DNA from: Pithys albifrons albifrons
Lineage: Eukaryota > Chordata > Aves > Passeriformes > Thamnophilidae
Length of the DNA: 64,000 nucleotides
Assembly: GCF_047495875.1 (NCBI RefSeq)
Contig: NC_092460.1
Span: 11,522,520-11,586,519 of the forward strand
Reading direction: 5' to 3'
Part shown: positions 52,823 to 63,300 of the stretch, in pieces
How the letters are laid out: each line of letters opens with the position of its first letter
Position numbering within the stretch: the first letter of the stretch is position 1
Program-made: the position numbers and the translations under genes
The notes under the pieces: model-generated
Told to the model about the DNA's origin: nothing
The model's input: the letters and a program-made list of their open reading frames with translations, nothing else
Database searches by the model: none

Positions 52823-55800
52823 GTGAGTGCCATCCTCTCTGCTTTCACCCCAAGCCCCCACCCAAAGTTTGGAGCTCAGCCCTGCCACACCAGCCCAGGG
52901 CTGCTTAGTCCCAGTGGAACCGACACAGCCACCCTGTGCATCCCCCCCACTCAGACCCCTGGGGTGTGACAAAGGTGTTGGGAAGAGTCCTGAGCAGACC
53001 AGTGCTGGAGGTGATGTGCAGAGTGGAGAAAAGGCTGTGGTTCTTAAGAAGGTGTTCTCCACCATGGTCCCAGATCAGAGCAAGCCAAAAACAAAGGAGA
53101 GGGTAATCTCCATTGCTGGGAGCTTCCAAGTCTGGAAAGGGCAAACTCAGCAGAAGTAGTTTCCTTCCCTTTGTCCTCTTTTCTGCATGAACTCTTCTAG
53201 TTGGTGAGAAGTAGAGCTGAGGTGGCAAAACAAACAATTTCTGTTAGGATTGAGTGAATCTGACATATGTAATGTCATCGAGGAACAGAGACAGGGCTCT
53301 GAAGTGCAGAGAAAGAGATGTCCTGAGGGTGCACCAGGGTATCTGAAGACAGGGATCCGGGACAGCAAGAGAGTACTAGGGATGTTCTGAAGGGACATGA
53401 GGCAAAGGGCACCTAGAGGCAGCCCAAGAGCACCCAGGTGCTTCAGACTGAGTCAGTTCCACGCCACCTCTGCCCCTTCCTGCCTGGGCAACAGTGGGTC
53501 ACTGGGCCTCATTGCTAGGGGCAGGTTCTTTGTCAACAGTCACTGGCTCCATTGCTAGGGGCAGGTGTGAGGTCATATGGTGGCCCTTTGTGACACCCCC
53601 TCTGCAACATGTATGGTCAGTGTGGTAGTGGCCCACAATGACCAGCAGAACAGTGACAGGACAAGATGGGAAAACTGAGCTGGCAAGAGACTCTGTGCAC
53701 AGTCCACCATATGTCCTGCCCCTCAACAATGAGGCATTTGTAGAAGCTTCCCTGGTCCCCACCCATGGGATGCCAGAGACACCCCTCAGCCCCTCCAGAG
53801 TGGCTCAGGAGGAGGATGGGGCTCCCCAGGAGAGCAGCTCTCCAGTGGAGCCCCATGATGTGATCACAGAGCAGCCACTGCAGCTGGGTGCGTGAGGGGC
53901 CCTTCTGGGATGGGGAGGGCTGGGAACCCTGCATGATGCCAGCATCCCATTTCTCCAGCATGCTGGCAGCAGGAGACCTGAGGGGCACCCTCCAGCTGGG
54001 CCAGGGGAGCAAGTATGGGGCCGGGCAGAGGGCAGATGTCCTCCCTCTGCTCTCTCCTGTTCCAGACCCTCTACAGCTCTTCCTACTCCCCTCTCCACTA
54101 GATGCCAGCTGGCTGCCATTGTATGGAGTGAGGCAGAAAGCCATAGACTTGCTCCAAGCCCTTGCCAGGAGACCCCACCAGGTAACTACAGCCAGTTTAA
54201 CAGCTGCTGTGCCCACCAAAATGTGCTGGCTGAGCAGACCTGTTGTTCCCAAAGGGCACTGCACCCCAGGGCTCTGGTCTTGCTGGCTGCAGGTCCCTCA
54301 CTCCCATTCCCTGTTTATCTCTCTGTCCCCCGGTTGTCCCTCTGTCCCCTAACTGCCAGGGCGAGGATGACAAAAGGATATTCCTGGAGAACACCATCTA
54401 TGTGTGCAGGAGTGCCTTGGACACTGGCTTGTTACAGGGCCTGGAAATCTTCTTCCAAAATATCAATCTGGTAGAGAAGGTCAAGGTGAGGGAATATCTG
54501 GCACTCCGTGGAAGGGGGCAAGTCCCCCCAGCACCAGCATCCTGCGAGGGCAGCATTTGGGCAGGGCAAGGGGCTAGTGGCACTGGGTGCTGGCAGCAGC
54601 CAAGTTTCAGCCTGGTTGTGCTCTGCAGATGCTGCTGGAAGAGGAGCCCAAGTACTGCCTGCGCTCACCTGTAAGGGAGCTCGCCATGCATGCCATCGCC
54701 AAATTGAGGTACCCATCCATCCCTTCCAGGCACTCCTGCCCCAGACCTCCATTCCCTCCTGCCCAACCCTCCCAGAGACCTCTGCCTCAGCACTCTGTGG
54801 CCTTAAGGTGCTGCTCCCAGCACCGGGGTCCGACTGGCCCTTCTGTCTCTCTGCAGTTTTGTGGGCACAGTGCTGGAGGGCAAAAGGAGAAGCCTCATCG
54901 AAGCCTGTATCTCCAAGGTCTTCTGGCTTCCTCCAGATGAGGAAATGCGGGAAAGAAACAGATACTACTTGTTGGTAAGTGCTGAGTAATCTGCAAGAGC
55001 CCCCAGCCTCTCTGGGCTGCTTCCTGGCCATTCCATGCTGCCCCATGACCAAGGCAGGGCAGGGTCTCAGCTTTGTTTTCCCACCCTGGTTCCTCTGTCC
55101 CCTTCCCAGTGCCTGGCCACATCCACCTGTGTCTGCAGCAGGCTGCCTACCCTTGGGTCTCTCCTAGGCAACTCGGGCATCCTCCCCTGGTACTAGCAGT
55201 TCACATCCATCTTCTGGGGTGGAAGGGACAGCAGAATCACAACCACTGCTCTCTATCCTCCCTGCAGACTTTGGATGCCATGGACATCATGCTGGAGGCG
55301 ATGGTGTTCAACTCTCCTTCCTCCAATGTTGCTGAGGAGCTGCAGCACATCTTGGAGGTCTGGTCTGTACAAAAAGTGGGAGTCACAGGGCTGTTCCTCA
55401 TCCTGGAGGGGAGGGGTTGCTCAATCCTGGGTGGGTGGTCCCCAGCTCAGTGCTGTGCAGGTAAAGTGCACCCAACTTCCCCAGGGAAGTAGGGGTTGGC
55501 ACCAGGCCCTTCTGGAGCACAGTGGCTGCAGAGGGTGGCAAATGCCTAACCACAAGGTCTTTTGTTCCTGGCCTGAGAGGGACTTCAGAGGCAGGAGGCT
55601 CACAAAACTTTTTTGAGGTCAGAGGAAGCCTTGAGGGACAGTGCAAGTCTGGCCCAGGAGAGAAACCATCCTGCTGCTGTCAGAGTTGGTGTCTGTTCCC
55701 AGGGCTCAGCAGCAGCTTCTCTTTTCCCAGATGCTGCTGGACCTGACCAACTCTGAGAGCACAGACGTGCAGGAGAGGGCCATAGGGAGGATCGGGAATC

Positions 55801-58800
55801 TGAGCTGTGCACTGGCCACATGGGAGGTAAGGCCCAGGAGCTCTCCAGCCAGGCTCTGCTCCTGTCCCTACTGGTCTCCGTGCAGGGCTGCTGCCCAGCT
55901 TGCTGCTCTGGGAGACCTGCAGGGTCCTGCACAGCCTGGACTCACCTGGATCCAGCCCTAGCCACACCTTGGGTTCAGGGCTCTGGCACCAGCTGCCTGC
56001 CCTCAACCCTTCTGCTGTTCTGCCTCTCTTACCCAGCACCGGCCTCATGACCTTAGAGTGATCCAGATCCCCATCCTGGGACAGCTGCTGGGACGCCTCC
56101 TCGGTTTCCAGTTTTCCACAGGAAAGACAAAATATTTAGCTTCAAGAGCTTTTTATTACCTCTGTCAATTCATCTTTCATGAAAGCAGTAAGAGCTATTA
56201 TGATGGTCTTCATCTCTACACACACACACATTCCCAGTAGCTCTGCTGGTCTTCCTGACTTTATCCTTCTAGCTGCTTCCCCAGAGCATCCGAGCTCTGA
56301 ATTGCTGCAGCAGCCAAGTGCTCTCCTTATGTCTAGGCTCTGTTCTCTGCTGTCCTCCCTCTCCACTCACTTCTCCACTCTGAATCCCACTAGATTGGGG
56401 ATTCCCCAAGGCAAAGCTCCCCTTGATTACCATGACTGCTGATGCCCCTTCCAAGCCTTCTTGCCCACTTTTGTCCTGACCCCCTGCAGCAGATCTCAGG
56501 GCAGTTTTGGAAACAAAAGTGACTTCAGCTGATGAATTCTCCTGTGCTCCCCCCCACTTTAGGGAAGATGTCACACCGTACAGAGTTCTATGGAGAATAC
56601 CTGAGACTACCTGTCACCTTCTTGCAGTGGTGCCACTACCTCACAGCACGGATCGAGGTAATGAGGTCCCCTCCAGCTCCAACTCTTCTCTGGGGCGTCA
56701 GCAGGGACCTAGTGTGAGCAAAGGGACCTCAAATCAGTGGGACTGTCCTTGGTAACACCCCAGTATCCCAGAACAGCTCCAGTCCTCCTGACCACCAGGT
56801 TCTCTGGAGGGCCCCATGCCTGTGAATGCTCCTCATCCTCACCTGTGCAGGCACTGTGGGCACTCCTGCCAGCCTTCCTAAGGGCACTGTCACCAGCACT
56901 GCTGGGCAACTCTGACCAGGGCTGCTCATTCTGCCCAGCCAAGCAGCACCACTAGGGCCCTCGGTGTGACAGGCCTTCACTTCCTTCCTCCTTTCCACAG
57001 GCCTTGGAATACTACCTCACACCTTGTGAGAGGACCTATGTTGTGCTTGCAGCCATTGAGGCAATGCAGGACTCCAGCACCTCTGGCCATCAGGCAGCAA
57101 GGCACTTTCTGAAGTTGGCCATGAGATTTCCTGACTTGTGGCTGACAGATGTAAGTGGCATGTGGCTGGGCTGCTCTGCCCTTCAGCCCTGCCAGGCCTT
57201 GTCCCTCCTGCCTCCCTCCATCCCAAACTCAGGTATCTCGTGCCCCTGAGGCCACCTGAAGGCAAAAAGAGGGCTGGGAAGAGCAACTGAGGACATGGCT
57301 GCAGCATCACCCTTACCTGTGTCCTCTCCAGGTGCCAAGCATTGTGAAGGGCATCCATGAATGCTTGGAGCACACCAGCCTGGTATCAGATGTGGAAAGT
57401 CTGGACACCTTGCTTGCAGTGCTGGCTTGCAAATTCCCTAGGCAACTGGTGTGCAGCATGTTGACTTCCACAGAACCATATGACAGGTACCAGCCCCAAC
57501 AGCCTAAGGGACAGGGAGGAGAGGGACCCTGAGACTCCAGCCTGGAGTGCTCACCTGGGTACAGTGCCATGGCTGAGGCAGCCTTGCTGATGCAGCACTC
57601 TGTGCTTGGCAGCACTGCCCTGGTCGTGTGGGACCGAATGTATTCGCAGAAAAACATCAAGTCCAAGTTCTGGATGGAGCTGCAGAAAAGGACTCACTCG
57701 CAGGAACAGCACAATGGCGAGCTGTTCAGCCCCACTGTGTTGTATGCTATCATGGTTTATAGGGTGGTAAGTGACTTGTCCTGGCTCACCTCAGGGACAG
57801 GAGGTACTTGTCACCCATGTGTTCTGCCTTGTCCATGCTAGCTCTTGCTCTCCAGCCACTCCTCAGATGCTGCTGGTGGTCAGAGGCCAGCAGGAGCCTG
57901 CAAAGATCCTCTGTAGATACAGGGCCAGGGCTGCCCCCAGGACAGGCACCTGGTCCCACTGCCCTCACCATGAGCTGCTCACAAGGAGCAGGAGCCCCAC
58001 ATCTCTGCCCATCTCTCACCACCACTTTTGTTTCAGATGCTGAACCCCACTGACACTCAGATCGTTGAACTCCTCAAGGAAAGTCAGATGTGTCCAAAGC
58101 TAGAATTTCTCTCACTAGTGCTCACAGGTCTCAGCGCTGCCTTGGAGAATCCTGAGAGGGTGGGTAAGGTGTTGAGTTGAGCATACAGACCAGCACAGTG
58201 GCTTGGCCTTGGATAGGCATCAGGAGCTGGGTGATGGCTTCCAACACACTCCCGGATGTGGAGAGGGCTGGTGGGTGCTTGGGGGAGCTTTCAGGCCCAT
58301 AGGGTCACCAACCCATTGTTCTGGTCAGAAAAATAGCATAACGGAGCCAGGCATGTGAAGTTTTTGCCCTCCTTCCACCATTCCCCTCCCCTTCTCTGCT
58401 CTCTCACATAATTGGCTGCTACCAGGTGGGCTTTGACAGCTTCACCAAGAGGAAACTCTGTGCTTCATCCAGGCAAGAAGACTTCAGTTCCTGCTGCCAG
58501 ACATTGTGGAAAACCTACAGCACACCAACAAAGCCATCAGGCTGAAGGCCCTGCAAGTGTTGCAAAATATGGTGCATTATGCAGAGAGGAAGAAGGCCAG
58601 CAGCATGGCTCTGCAGCTCTTGGAGCAGCTCCTACCACTTTTTAGTGATGTAAGGAGCCAGAGCCCTGTGGATGGATGCTCAGCCATCACCATCTCCCCT
58701 CCATTCCTTCAGGGATGTCTTCTGCCTTTGGGAAACCTGAGACTACTATGCTGGAATCCTTGCTCACCATATCCTGTTCTCCCTCCCAGGAGTGCAGTGA

Positions 58801-60237
58801 GCTGCGAGAGTACTCCATCTTCCTCTTCAAACAACTGGTGGAGGCCGCAGTGTGCTGGGACAAGCGAAGGATGAAACATAAAGCACGGAGGGGAGTGATG
58901 CCACTGCTCTTCCACATGAATGAGCAGTCCAAGAGCGTGGCCCAGGTGAGGAGCTCAAAGCTGGGAGTGGTGACCCCACAGGATCATTGTGAGCTAGGGC
59001 TGCTGACACACACCTGCCCTACCTGGCCCATCAGGTCTCAGCAGAAGAGCCCATGGCTGCTCAAGTGTTCTGGCTAGGATATGTTCCAGCTCCAAAGGAC
59101 AGGATGAGCTCAGGGCTCAGAGCTCTGCTCACTTGGACCTGAGGCAGCCCTGGCTGTGGGATGCCCATGGGAGTGCCCCGAGGTCTCTGGGACTGCAGCT
59201 TGGCCAAGAGGAAGCTAACAACAGGTTTTCTTCCCCAGCCATGGGGCCATCTCCCATTCTTTGCTGCTCAACAGGTCTCCAGGGAAGCCCTCCTTACCGT
59301 GGCTGGGATCCTAGGGTGGGAAGAGCTAAAGCAGCCGATCCAAAGAAAGCACCCATTGGATATCGCAGAGCGCTTGGTGAGGGCAACCCCGAAGACAATC
59401 CTAGCCTAGAGCTGGCCCCAAGGTCTCCTGTCTGGGACCCTCCCCTCTCCTCAGCATGTCTGTGTCCTGACAAATGCACAGAGGGGTCTCAGGACCTGCC
59501 AAGCCCACTTTGCCTGAGGCTTTCTCTGGGCTCTGTCTGAAAGATGGGCATGTCCTAGGTGGGAATAGGATGGTCAGGAAGGGGGGACTGGTCTGACCAT
59601 CTGAGGAGGGCACATGATAGCCCCGTGCCTTTGTCCTCTCTCCAGCTGGAGAAGGACAGGCGCAGAGCAGAAGAGTACCTGGATCAGAGCCTGCCCTACC
59701 TGGAGGACCCTCAGGCCACTGTGCGAGAAATGGCTGTCCAGTTTACTGGTGAGCCCCAGTTCCCAGGGTCCCTCTTTGGGCAGCTTGGCCCCTGTCCGCC
59801 CTAGTCCTGGGGCCACCCGGGCAGAGCCTTGGCCTTCGTCTGCCCTCCTTACCCACGCAGGTGAGCTTGGTGGCCACCTCCCTCAGAACCATCTCCTAGG
59901 CTGCTGATGGTCCCTGGAGGGTCACCAGTGAGGGGGGCAGGGCAGGATCAGGGTGAGCAGTGGCTGACAGAGGTCTGTGTCCAGCGATGGCCAGGTGGTA
60001 CCTGAGGAAGCCGAGCATGGAGGACGATATTGCCAGTGGTGAGTGCGAAGAATGGGCTGCGGTGGGGGGACCCAGGGGGATCTCTGCAGACAGGGGGCTT
60101 CATCTCAGCTCTTTCTTTCAGTCATAACTGTAAAGTCCTTGGATTTAGACCATGACCCCTTCATCCAGTCCTTGGCAGCTCGGGTCACCCAGGTGCTGAG
60201 AGCCCTCCAGCCACAGCGAAGAACCAGAGTGACCTGA
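52730..60237 (+). CDS. Maestro heat-like repeat (MROH) family protein, multi-exon, 5' end unresolved
   Basis: Exons by position: 52730-52822, about 53646-53887 (start uncertain), 54102-54181, 54360-54485, 54629-54708, 54857-54974, 55268-55357, 55731-55826, 56037-56187, 56563-56657, 57001-57150, 57332-57486, 57613-57766, 58037-58159, 58473-58649, 58790-58945, 59275-59376, 59646-59748, 59985-60038, 60122-60237. From 54102 onward all borders are GT-AG, phases match, and the 708-residue chain has no stop or frameshift. It is rich in paired helices of HEAT/armadillo type. Segments such as LLPDIVENLQ, AIRLKALQVLQNM, EYLDQSLPYLEDPQATVRE and PILGQLLGRLLG fit the avian MROH proteins annotated as MROH7-like. 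The molecular function of this family is not established; a helical protein-binding scaffold is expected. The initiator exon is missing. Absence of lesions argues for a live gene, not a pseudogene. The member number is not certain. Confidence 0.85.
53498..53566. repeat. Imperfect 40-bp direct duplication inside the MROH gene
   Basis: The words gtcactgg...c and attgctaggggcaggt occur twice with a 40-base period (the second word at 53511-53526 and 53551-53566). The unit lies in the first visible intron and is unrelated to the coding frame. Confidence 0.85.
53646..53887 (+). CDS. MROH gene, variable N-terminal exon (5' border uncertain)
   Basis: The frame is open from 53629 to the donor gtgcgtgag at 53888 and ends with one base of a split Asp codon that fits the next exon exactly. 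It is rich in Pro, Ser and Glu (MPETPLSPSRVAQEEDGAPQ), as expected for the disordered head of these proteins. Several AGs (53645, 53648, 53659, 53679, 53702) could be the acceptor. The only phase-0 one (exon start 53680) lacks a pyrimidine tract, so a further exon before it is possible. Confidence 0.55.
54102..54181 (+). CDS. MROH exon, residues 1-27 of the secure chain
   Basis: Acceptor ctcccctctccactag, donor gtaact. The first two bases complete the Asp codon. It encodes the helix LYGVRQKAIDLLQALARRP. Ends in phase 0. Confidence 0.85.
54360..54485 (+). CDS. MROH exon, residues 28-69
   Basis: Acceptor ctgccag, donor gtgagg, 126 nt, phase 0 to 0. It encodes an EDDKRIFLENTIYVCRSAL helix and then GLEIFFQNINLVEKV, a helix pair of HEAT type. 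Confidence 0.9.
54629..54708 (+). CDS. MROH exon, residues 70-95
   Basis: Acceptor gtgctctgcag, donor gtaccc, 80 nt, phase 0 to 2. It encodes MLLEEEPKYCLRSPVRELA, followed by a short helix ending at a split Ser codon. Confidence 0.9.
54857..54974 (+). CDS. MROH exon, residues 96-135
   Basis: Acceptor tctgtctctctgcag, donor gtaagt, 118 nt, completing the split Ser. It encodes FVGTVLEGKRRSLIEACIS and an acidic PPDEEM turn. Confidence 0.9.
55268..55357 (+). CDS. MROH exon, residues 136-165, with tandem donor sites
   Basis: Acceptor cctccctgcag, 90 nt in phase 0. The donor chosen at GAG|gtctgg gives HILE joined to MLLDLTN, which best fits the family spacing. Two further GTs at 55367 (gtacaa) and 55376 (gtggga) are also in phase 0 and would add 3 or 6 residues. 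Confidence 0.8.
55731..55826 (+). CDS. MROH exon, residues 166-197
   Basis: Acceptor cttcttttcccag-type pyrimidine tract, donor gtaagg, 96 nt, phase 0 to 0. It encodes MLLDLTNSESTDVQERAIG, a characteristic HEAT helix of the family. Confidence 0.92.
56037..56187 (+). CDS. MROH exon, residues 198-247
   Basis: Acceptor ctctcttacccag, donor gtaaga, 151 nt, phase 0 to 1. It encodes IPILGQLLGRLLGFQFSTG and a following aromatic helix (AFYYLCQFIFHES). Confidence 0.9.
56563..56657 (+). CDS. MROH exon, residues 248-279
   Basis: Acceptor cccccactttag, donor gtaatg, 95 nt; the first two bases complete a split Arg codon. It encodes EFYGEYLRLPVTFLQWCHYL. Confidence 0.88.
57001..57150 (+). CDS. MROH exon, residues 280-329
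   Basis: Acceptor cctcctttccacag, donor gtaagt, 150 nt, phase 0 to 0. It encodes CERTYVVLAAIEAMQDSS and ends in a DLWLTD motif, both typical of avian MROH members. Confidence 0.93.
57332..57486 (+). CDS. MROH exon, residues 330-380
   Basis: Acceptor gtcctctccag, donor gtacca, 155 nt, phase 0 to 2. It encodes VPSIVKGIHECLEHTSLVS and LDTLLAVLACKFPRQLV. Confidence 0.93.
57613..57766 (+). CDS. MROH exon, residues 381-432
   Basis: Acceptor gtgcttggcag, donor gtaagt, 154 nt, completing a split Ser codon. It encodes TALVVWDRMYSQKN, a charged mid-region, and PTVLYAIMVYRV. Confidence 0.92.
58037..58159 (+). CDS. MROH exon, residues 433-473
   Basis: Acceptor acttttgtttcag, donor gtgggt, 123 nt, phase 0 to 0. 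It encodes LEFLSLVLTGLSAALENPE, a strong family-like helix. Confidence 0.92.
58473..58649 (+). CDS. MROH exon, residues 474-532
   Basis: Acceptor tgcttcatccag, donor gtaagg, 177 nt, the longest secure exon, phase 0 to 0. It encodes RLQFLLPDIVENLQHT, AIRLKALQVLQNMV and ALQLLEQLLPLFSD, successive HEAT helices and the most diagnostic part of the protein. Confidence 0.95.
58790..58945 (+). CDS. MROH exon, residues 533-584
   Basis: Acceptor gttctccctcccag, donor gtgagg, 156 nt, phase 0 to 0. It encodes ECSELREYSIFLFKQLVEA, a basic linker (KRRMKHKARRG) and VMPLLFHMNEQSKSVAQ. Confidence 0.95.
59275..59376 (+). CDS. MROH exon, residues 585-618
   Basis: Acceptor tttgctgctcaacag, donor gtgagg, 102 nt, phase 0 to 0. 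It encodes VSREALLTVAGILGWEELKQ and a loop ending in IAERL. Confidence 0.93.
59646..59748 (+). CDS. MROH exon, residues 619-652
   Basis: Acceptor ttgtcctctctccag, donor gtgagc, 103 nt, phase 0 to 1. It encodes RRRAEEYLDQSLPYLEDPQA and TVREMAVQFT, a family hallmark near the C terminus. Confidence 0.95.
59985..60038 (+). CDS. MROH exon, residues 653-670
   Basis: Acceptor tctgtgtccag, donor gtgagt, 54 nt. The split codons on both sides match the neighbours (Ala, then Val). It encodes MARWYLRKPSMEDDIAS. It is too short to show as an open frame of its own. Confidence 0.88.
60122..60237 (+). CDS. MROH terminal exon, residues 671-708 and stop
   Basis: Acceptor agctctttctttcag. The exon ends in TGA at 60235-60237. 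It encodes LDHDPFIQSLAARVTQVLRA and a short basic tail (QRRTRVT). Confidence 0.93.
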
Positions 60238-60311
60238 CGAGTGCTGTGCTACTGGTGCTGCTGAGCCAGGCATAGGAGTCACTTTCCTTGAGGACACAAG
60301 GAATTGAATTT

Positions 60312-60365
60312 AATAAAATCTCCAATGAACTTAATAAAATTGGTGTAAATCTGTGATAGAATAAA
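60312..60365 (+). terminator. Three AATAAA polyadenylation signals of the MROH gene
   Basis: AATAAA occurs at 60312-60317, 60333-60338 and 60360-60365, that is 75-130 bases after the stop codon. A GT/T-rich stretch (tggtgtaaatctgtg) lies between the second and third. They predict a short 3' UTR with alternative cleavage sites. Confidence 0.85.
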
Positions 60366-60389
60366 GCTGGGCCAAATGGTGCCCAGGGC

Positions 60390-63300
60390 ATGCTGTGCCA
60401 CCAATGTCCTTCCAAGCCTCTCCCCTCGACTCCCCCCAGCCCTGGCTGCTTAGACAACTGACCCCTTGATGAGCTCCCGATGAGTTGGGGGGGGTGTGAC
60501 CCCAGTTTTGGTATGCAGCTCAGGGGAGTCCTTTCTACCTATGTATGTCTCCAAATGCTGTCCCCATGTCCCCAGGTGTGGCTTCACACTGTTTCTCAGG
60601 AAATAATTACTATTTCATTAAATTTGCTTTAAGAAACATCCATGGGTAAGAAATCCCAGCTAGTTCACCAGCATTGGCTTCTATTGTCACCCCTCCAAAG
60701 GAAGGACTGCTAGTAGTGTCATTTGGAGTTGCATTCACTGCTGCTGCCCTCTCCATGACCTATTAAATGTATTGAATTTTGGCTGACATCAGAAACTGGA
60801 GACCTGGATAGGATCAGGTTTGGGGTGCAGGTTACTGATGTTTCATGAGCTGCTTAGAAGAGATCTCTAGCCTGAAATATGATGTTTGCACCACCTTCAG
60901 TAAGGACCTGATTCTCTTTGGACCACAATAGGATCATCTATGGATGGAGTGGTGCTCAGCTCTGTGGATGCTGTCCATTCAAGAAAAATAAAAACAGGCT
61001 TGGTTTGCGGCAAGGAGGTTCTTCTGGCACCAAGGGGGCATTTGAGAAAGACATGATTCCTTTCCTACTGCCCAGTCACCCACTCCTGGAGCTCACCAGA
61101 TTAGTGCTCTCCTCTCTCTAATTATGAACACAGAAAGCATTTGGGCTGCTGCCAGAACAGGTCCCCAAGAACTCTGCTTTAGTCTGCTCCTGTTATTTAC
61201 AGAAGTTTCTGCCACAGAATTGCCTTCCCCAAAACCTCCTACCTGCCCATTAGGCATTAACCTCAAATGATCTCTACCCAGGGCAAACTGAGAAGTTTAG
61301 GCTGGAAGGCAGCAGGATGCAGGTAGAAGGCAGAATCAATGACTTTAAGAGAAAAACTACAATCACACCCCATGCTGTCACAAAAAAGCCATGTCCCAGC
61401 TAACAGAGGAGAGAATCACACTTTTTTTTCCCACCAGCCAATGACTTAAATTGATCTAACGTAGGAAGTCATCCTGACTAATCCTAATTTTATAGGCTCT
61501 AATGGGCATCACTTAGCTGTGATCACACTTTACCCAGTGTGTGAAAGAGACACAGGTCGAGTTAGGGTGGATTCGAAAGCAAGTGAGAGATTATGTGCTT
61601 TACAGCTGTTGAAAATGAAGCAGGAAAGGGGGGTGGAGGGGAATAAACCTACTCTGATTGAGTAAGGTTAGCACATCACAAACTGCATGAATGGATCCTG
61701 AGCAACTATAGAGATCTCTGCTCTGTATTGGTTTTAAAGATTACTCTCCTTGTAATCTGTCTTTTCGGATCTAAATGGCCCATGACAAAAGACCTGTGAT
61801 TAAGTACTTCTTCGCTTTGTTACACTTCTGCGTGAAACTGGTGTTCCTGAAAATAAAATAACTGAATAAAGATGAAAAGGATAGAGGACTGATTGCAGAC
61901 TCACAGTGCTGAAGGCTCCTCAGTGTCTGGTCCAAATTTACTGGAATTTTAGCCACAACTCCTGTGTCAAATGCAACATTTTACTCAATCAGAAATAAAA
62001 TACTTGATTTTAAGTTTTGGGAAACTTACTGTAGCTCTATGAAACATTCATATAAAAAACACTTGGGTTACTTTTTTTTTTTACTTTGAGGAAAACTTTT
62101 CCCATAGTTTAAAACAGAATCCATTCACCAAAACAGACAAAGCTGCAAACTTATTTCACTGACCCATGCCTGTAATTCAATAAAATGCTTATGAATGAGT
62201 CCATCCAGCTTTACAATCAAAGGAAGGTAAGCTTTACATTGAAGTTTCTTTTTCCAGTGGGATTTTACAAAGGATAGAAGATTTTTTTTCTCATTTCCTT
62301 TAAAAATTATCCAGAATTAGCTTTATAAGGACCATGGTGGTTGCAGGGGGAACAAGCAAATCAAACTTACTAAAACCAAACCCAACAAACATAGCAACAT
62401 TTCCCCAACGTTTTCCCTGTGGTTGGGGAAAGGAAAGATAAAATTGAACAGCAGTGCACAGGGAGACCATGTCCTCTCCCTTTAGCAATCCAAGTACTTG
62501 CTGCTCTATCAGTGAGGACATGCTTTCCAGCCATTACAGCTTGTACTGATGCACAGCCGTTTAGCAATACAGGACACACACAACTTCAGATTGAAGCTCT
62601 GCTTTTTTGCTTTCCCTTAGGACAAGTGAAACGCTGCATTACACAAATGTAGTACAAGCAAGTCGCATCTCTGCTGAGCAGCGTGGATGATGCTTGCGGG
62701 GCACATGCATGGGTGGAAGGCTAAGTCCTGAAGTGACAAAGTGATGAAGGATGCAGAGGGGAACTCCTCACTCCTCTGCAGTGGCTCTTGTGCTCCAGTA
62801 GAGAGGAGAGGTAATTTTTTACTTATGGCATCTAAACTGCATACAAAATAGTGTTGCTACAGGGTGGAAGGTAACACACTTGAATGTCTCTCTGTTCTTA
62901 TAGAGGGCTTGTTGGCACATTGGTATTGGAGGGCAAGGAGAAGAGAGAATTCAGTCCCAGAGACCATATCTGCAGTGCTGGGCACTGACACTTGAGCCAG
63001 CAAGGGAGTAAATGTCCCTGGGTTTGTCAGGAACAAGAATCAGGATAAAATCTTCAGCTTGGTGAGCAAGGCAATGCCTGTAACATACAGCAGGATGCAT
63101 TAGTTTTTCTAACTATTTCCCACTGAAAAAGTGATTCCATAACTCCCAGGTCACCAAGCAGAGGGAACCTGGATTGTAGAGTCTTGAGGGTATAACTGAA
63201 CAAGATGTAATCCAGAAAATAAGTCTTTCACTGCCTGGGAGAACTGGTTCTCCTTCATCTCAGAAGGTATTTTTAGCACTCCAAATATACATCTGTTTTC

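Noticed and set aside
53617..54264. 215-residue minus-strand open frame
   Set aside because: It lies opposite the MROH exons in GC-rich DNA, crosses their introns, and has no recognisable domain. It is a composition shadow.
54432..55052. 206-residue minus-strand open frame
   Set aside because: Antisense to three MROH exons with validated plus-strand splice phases; no domain.
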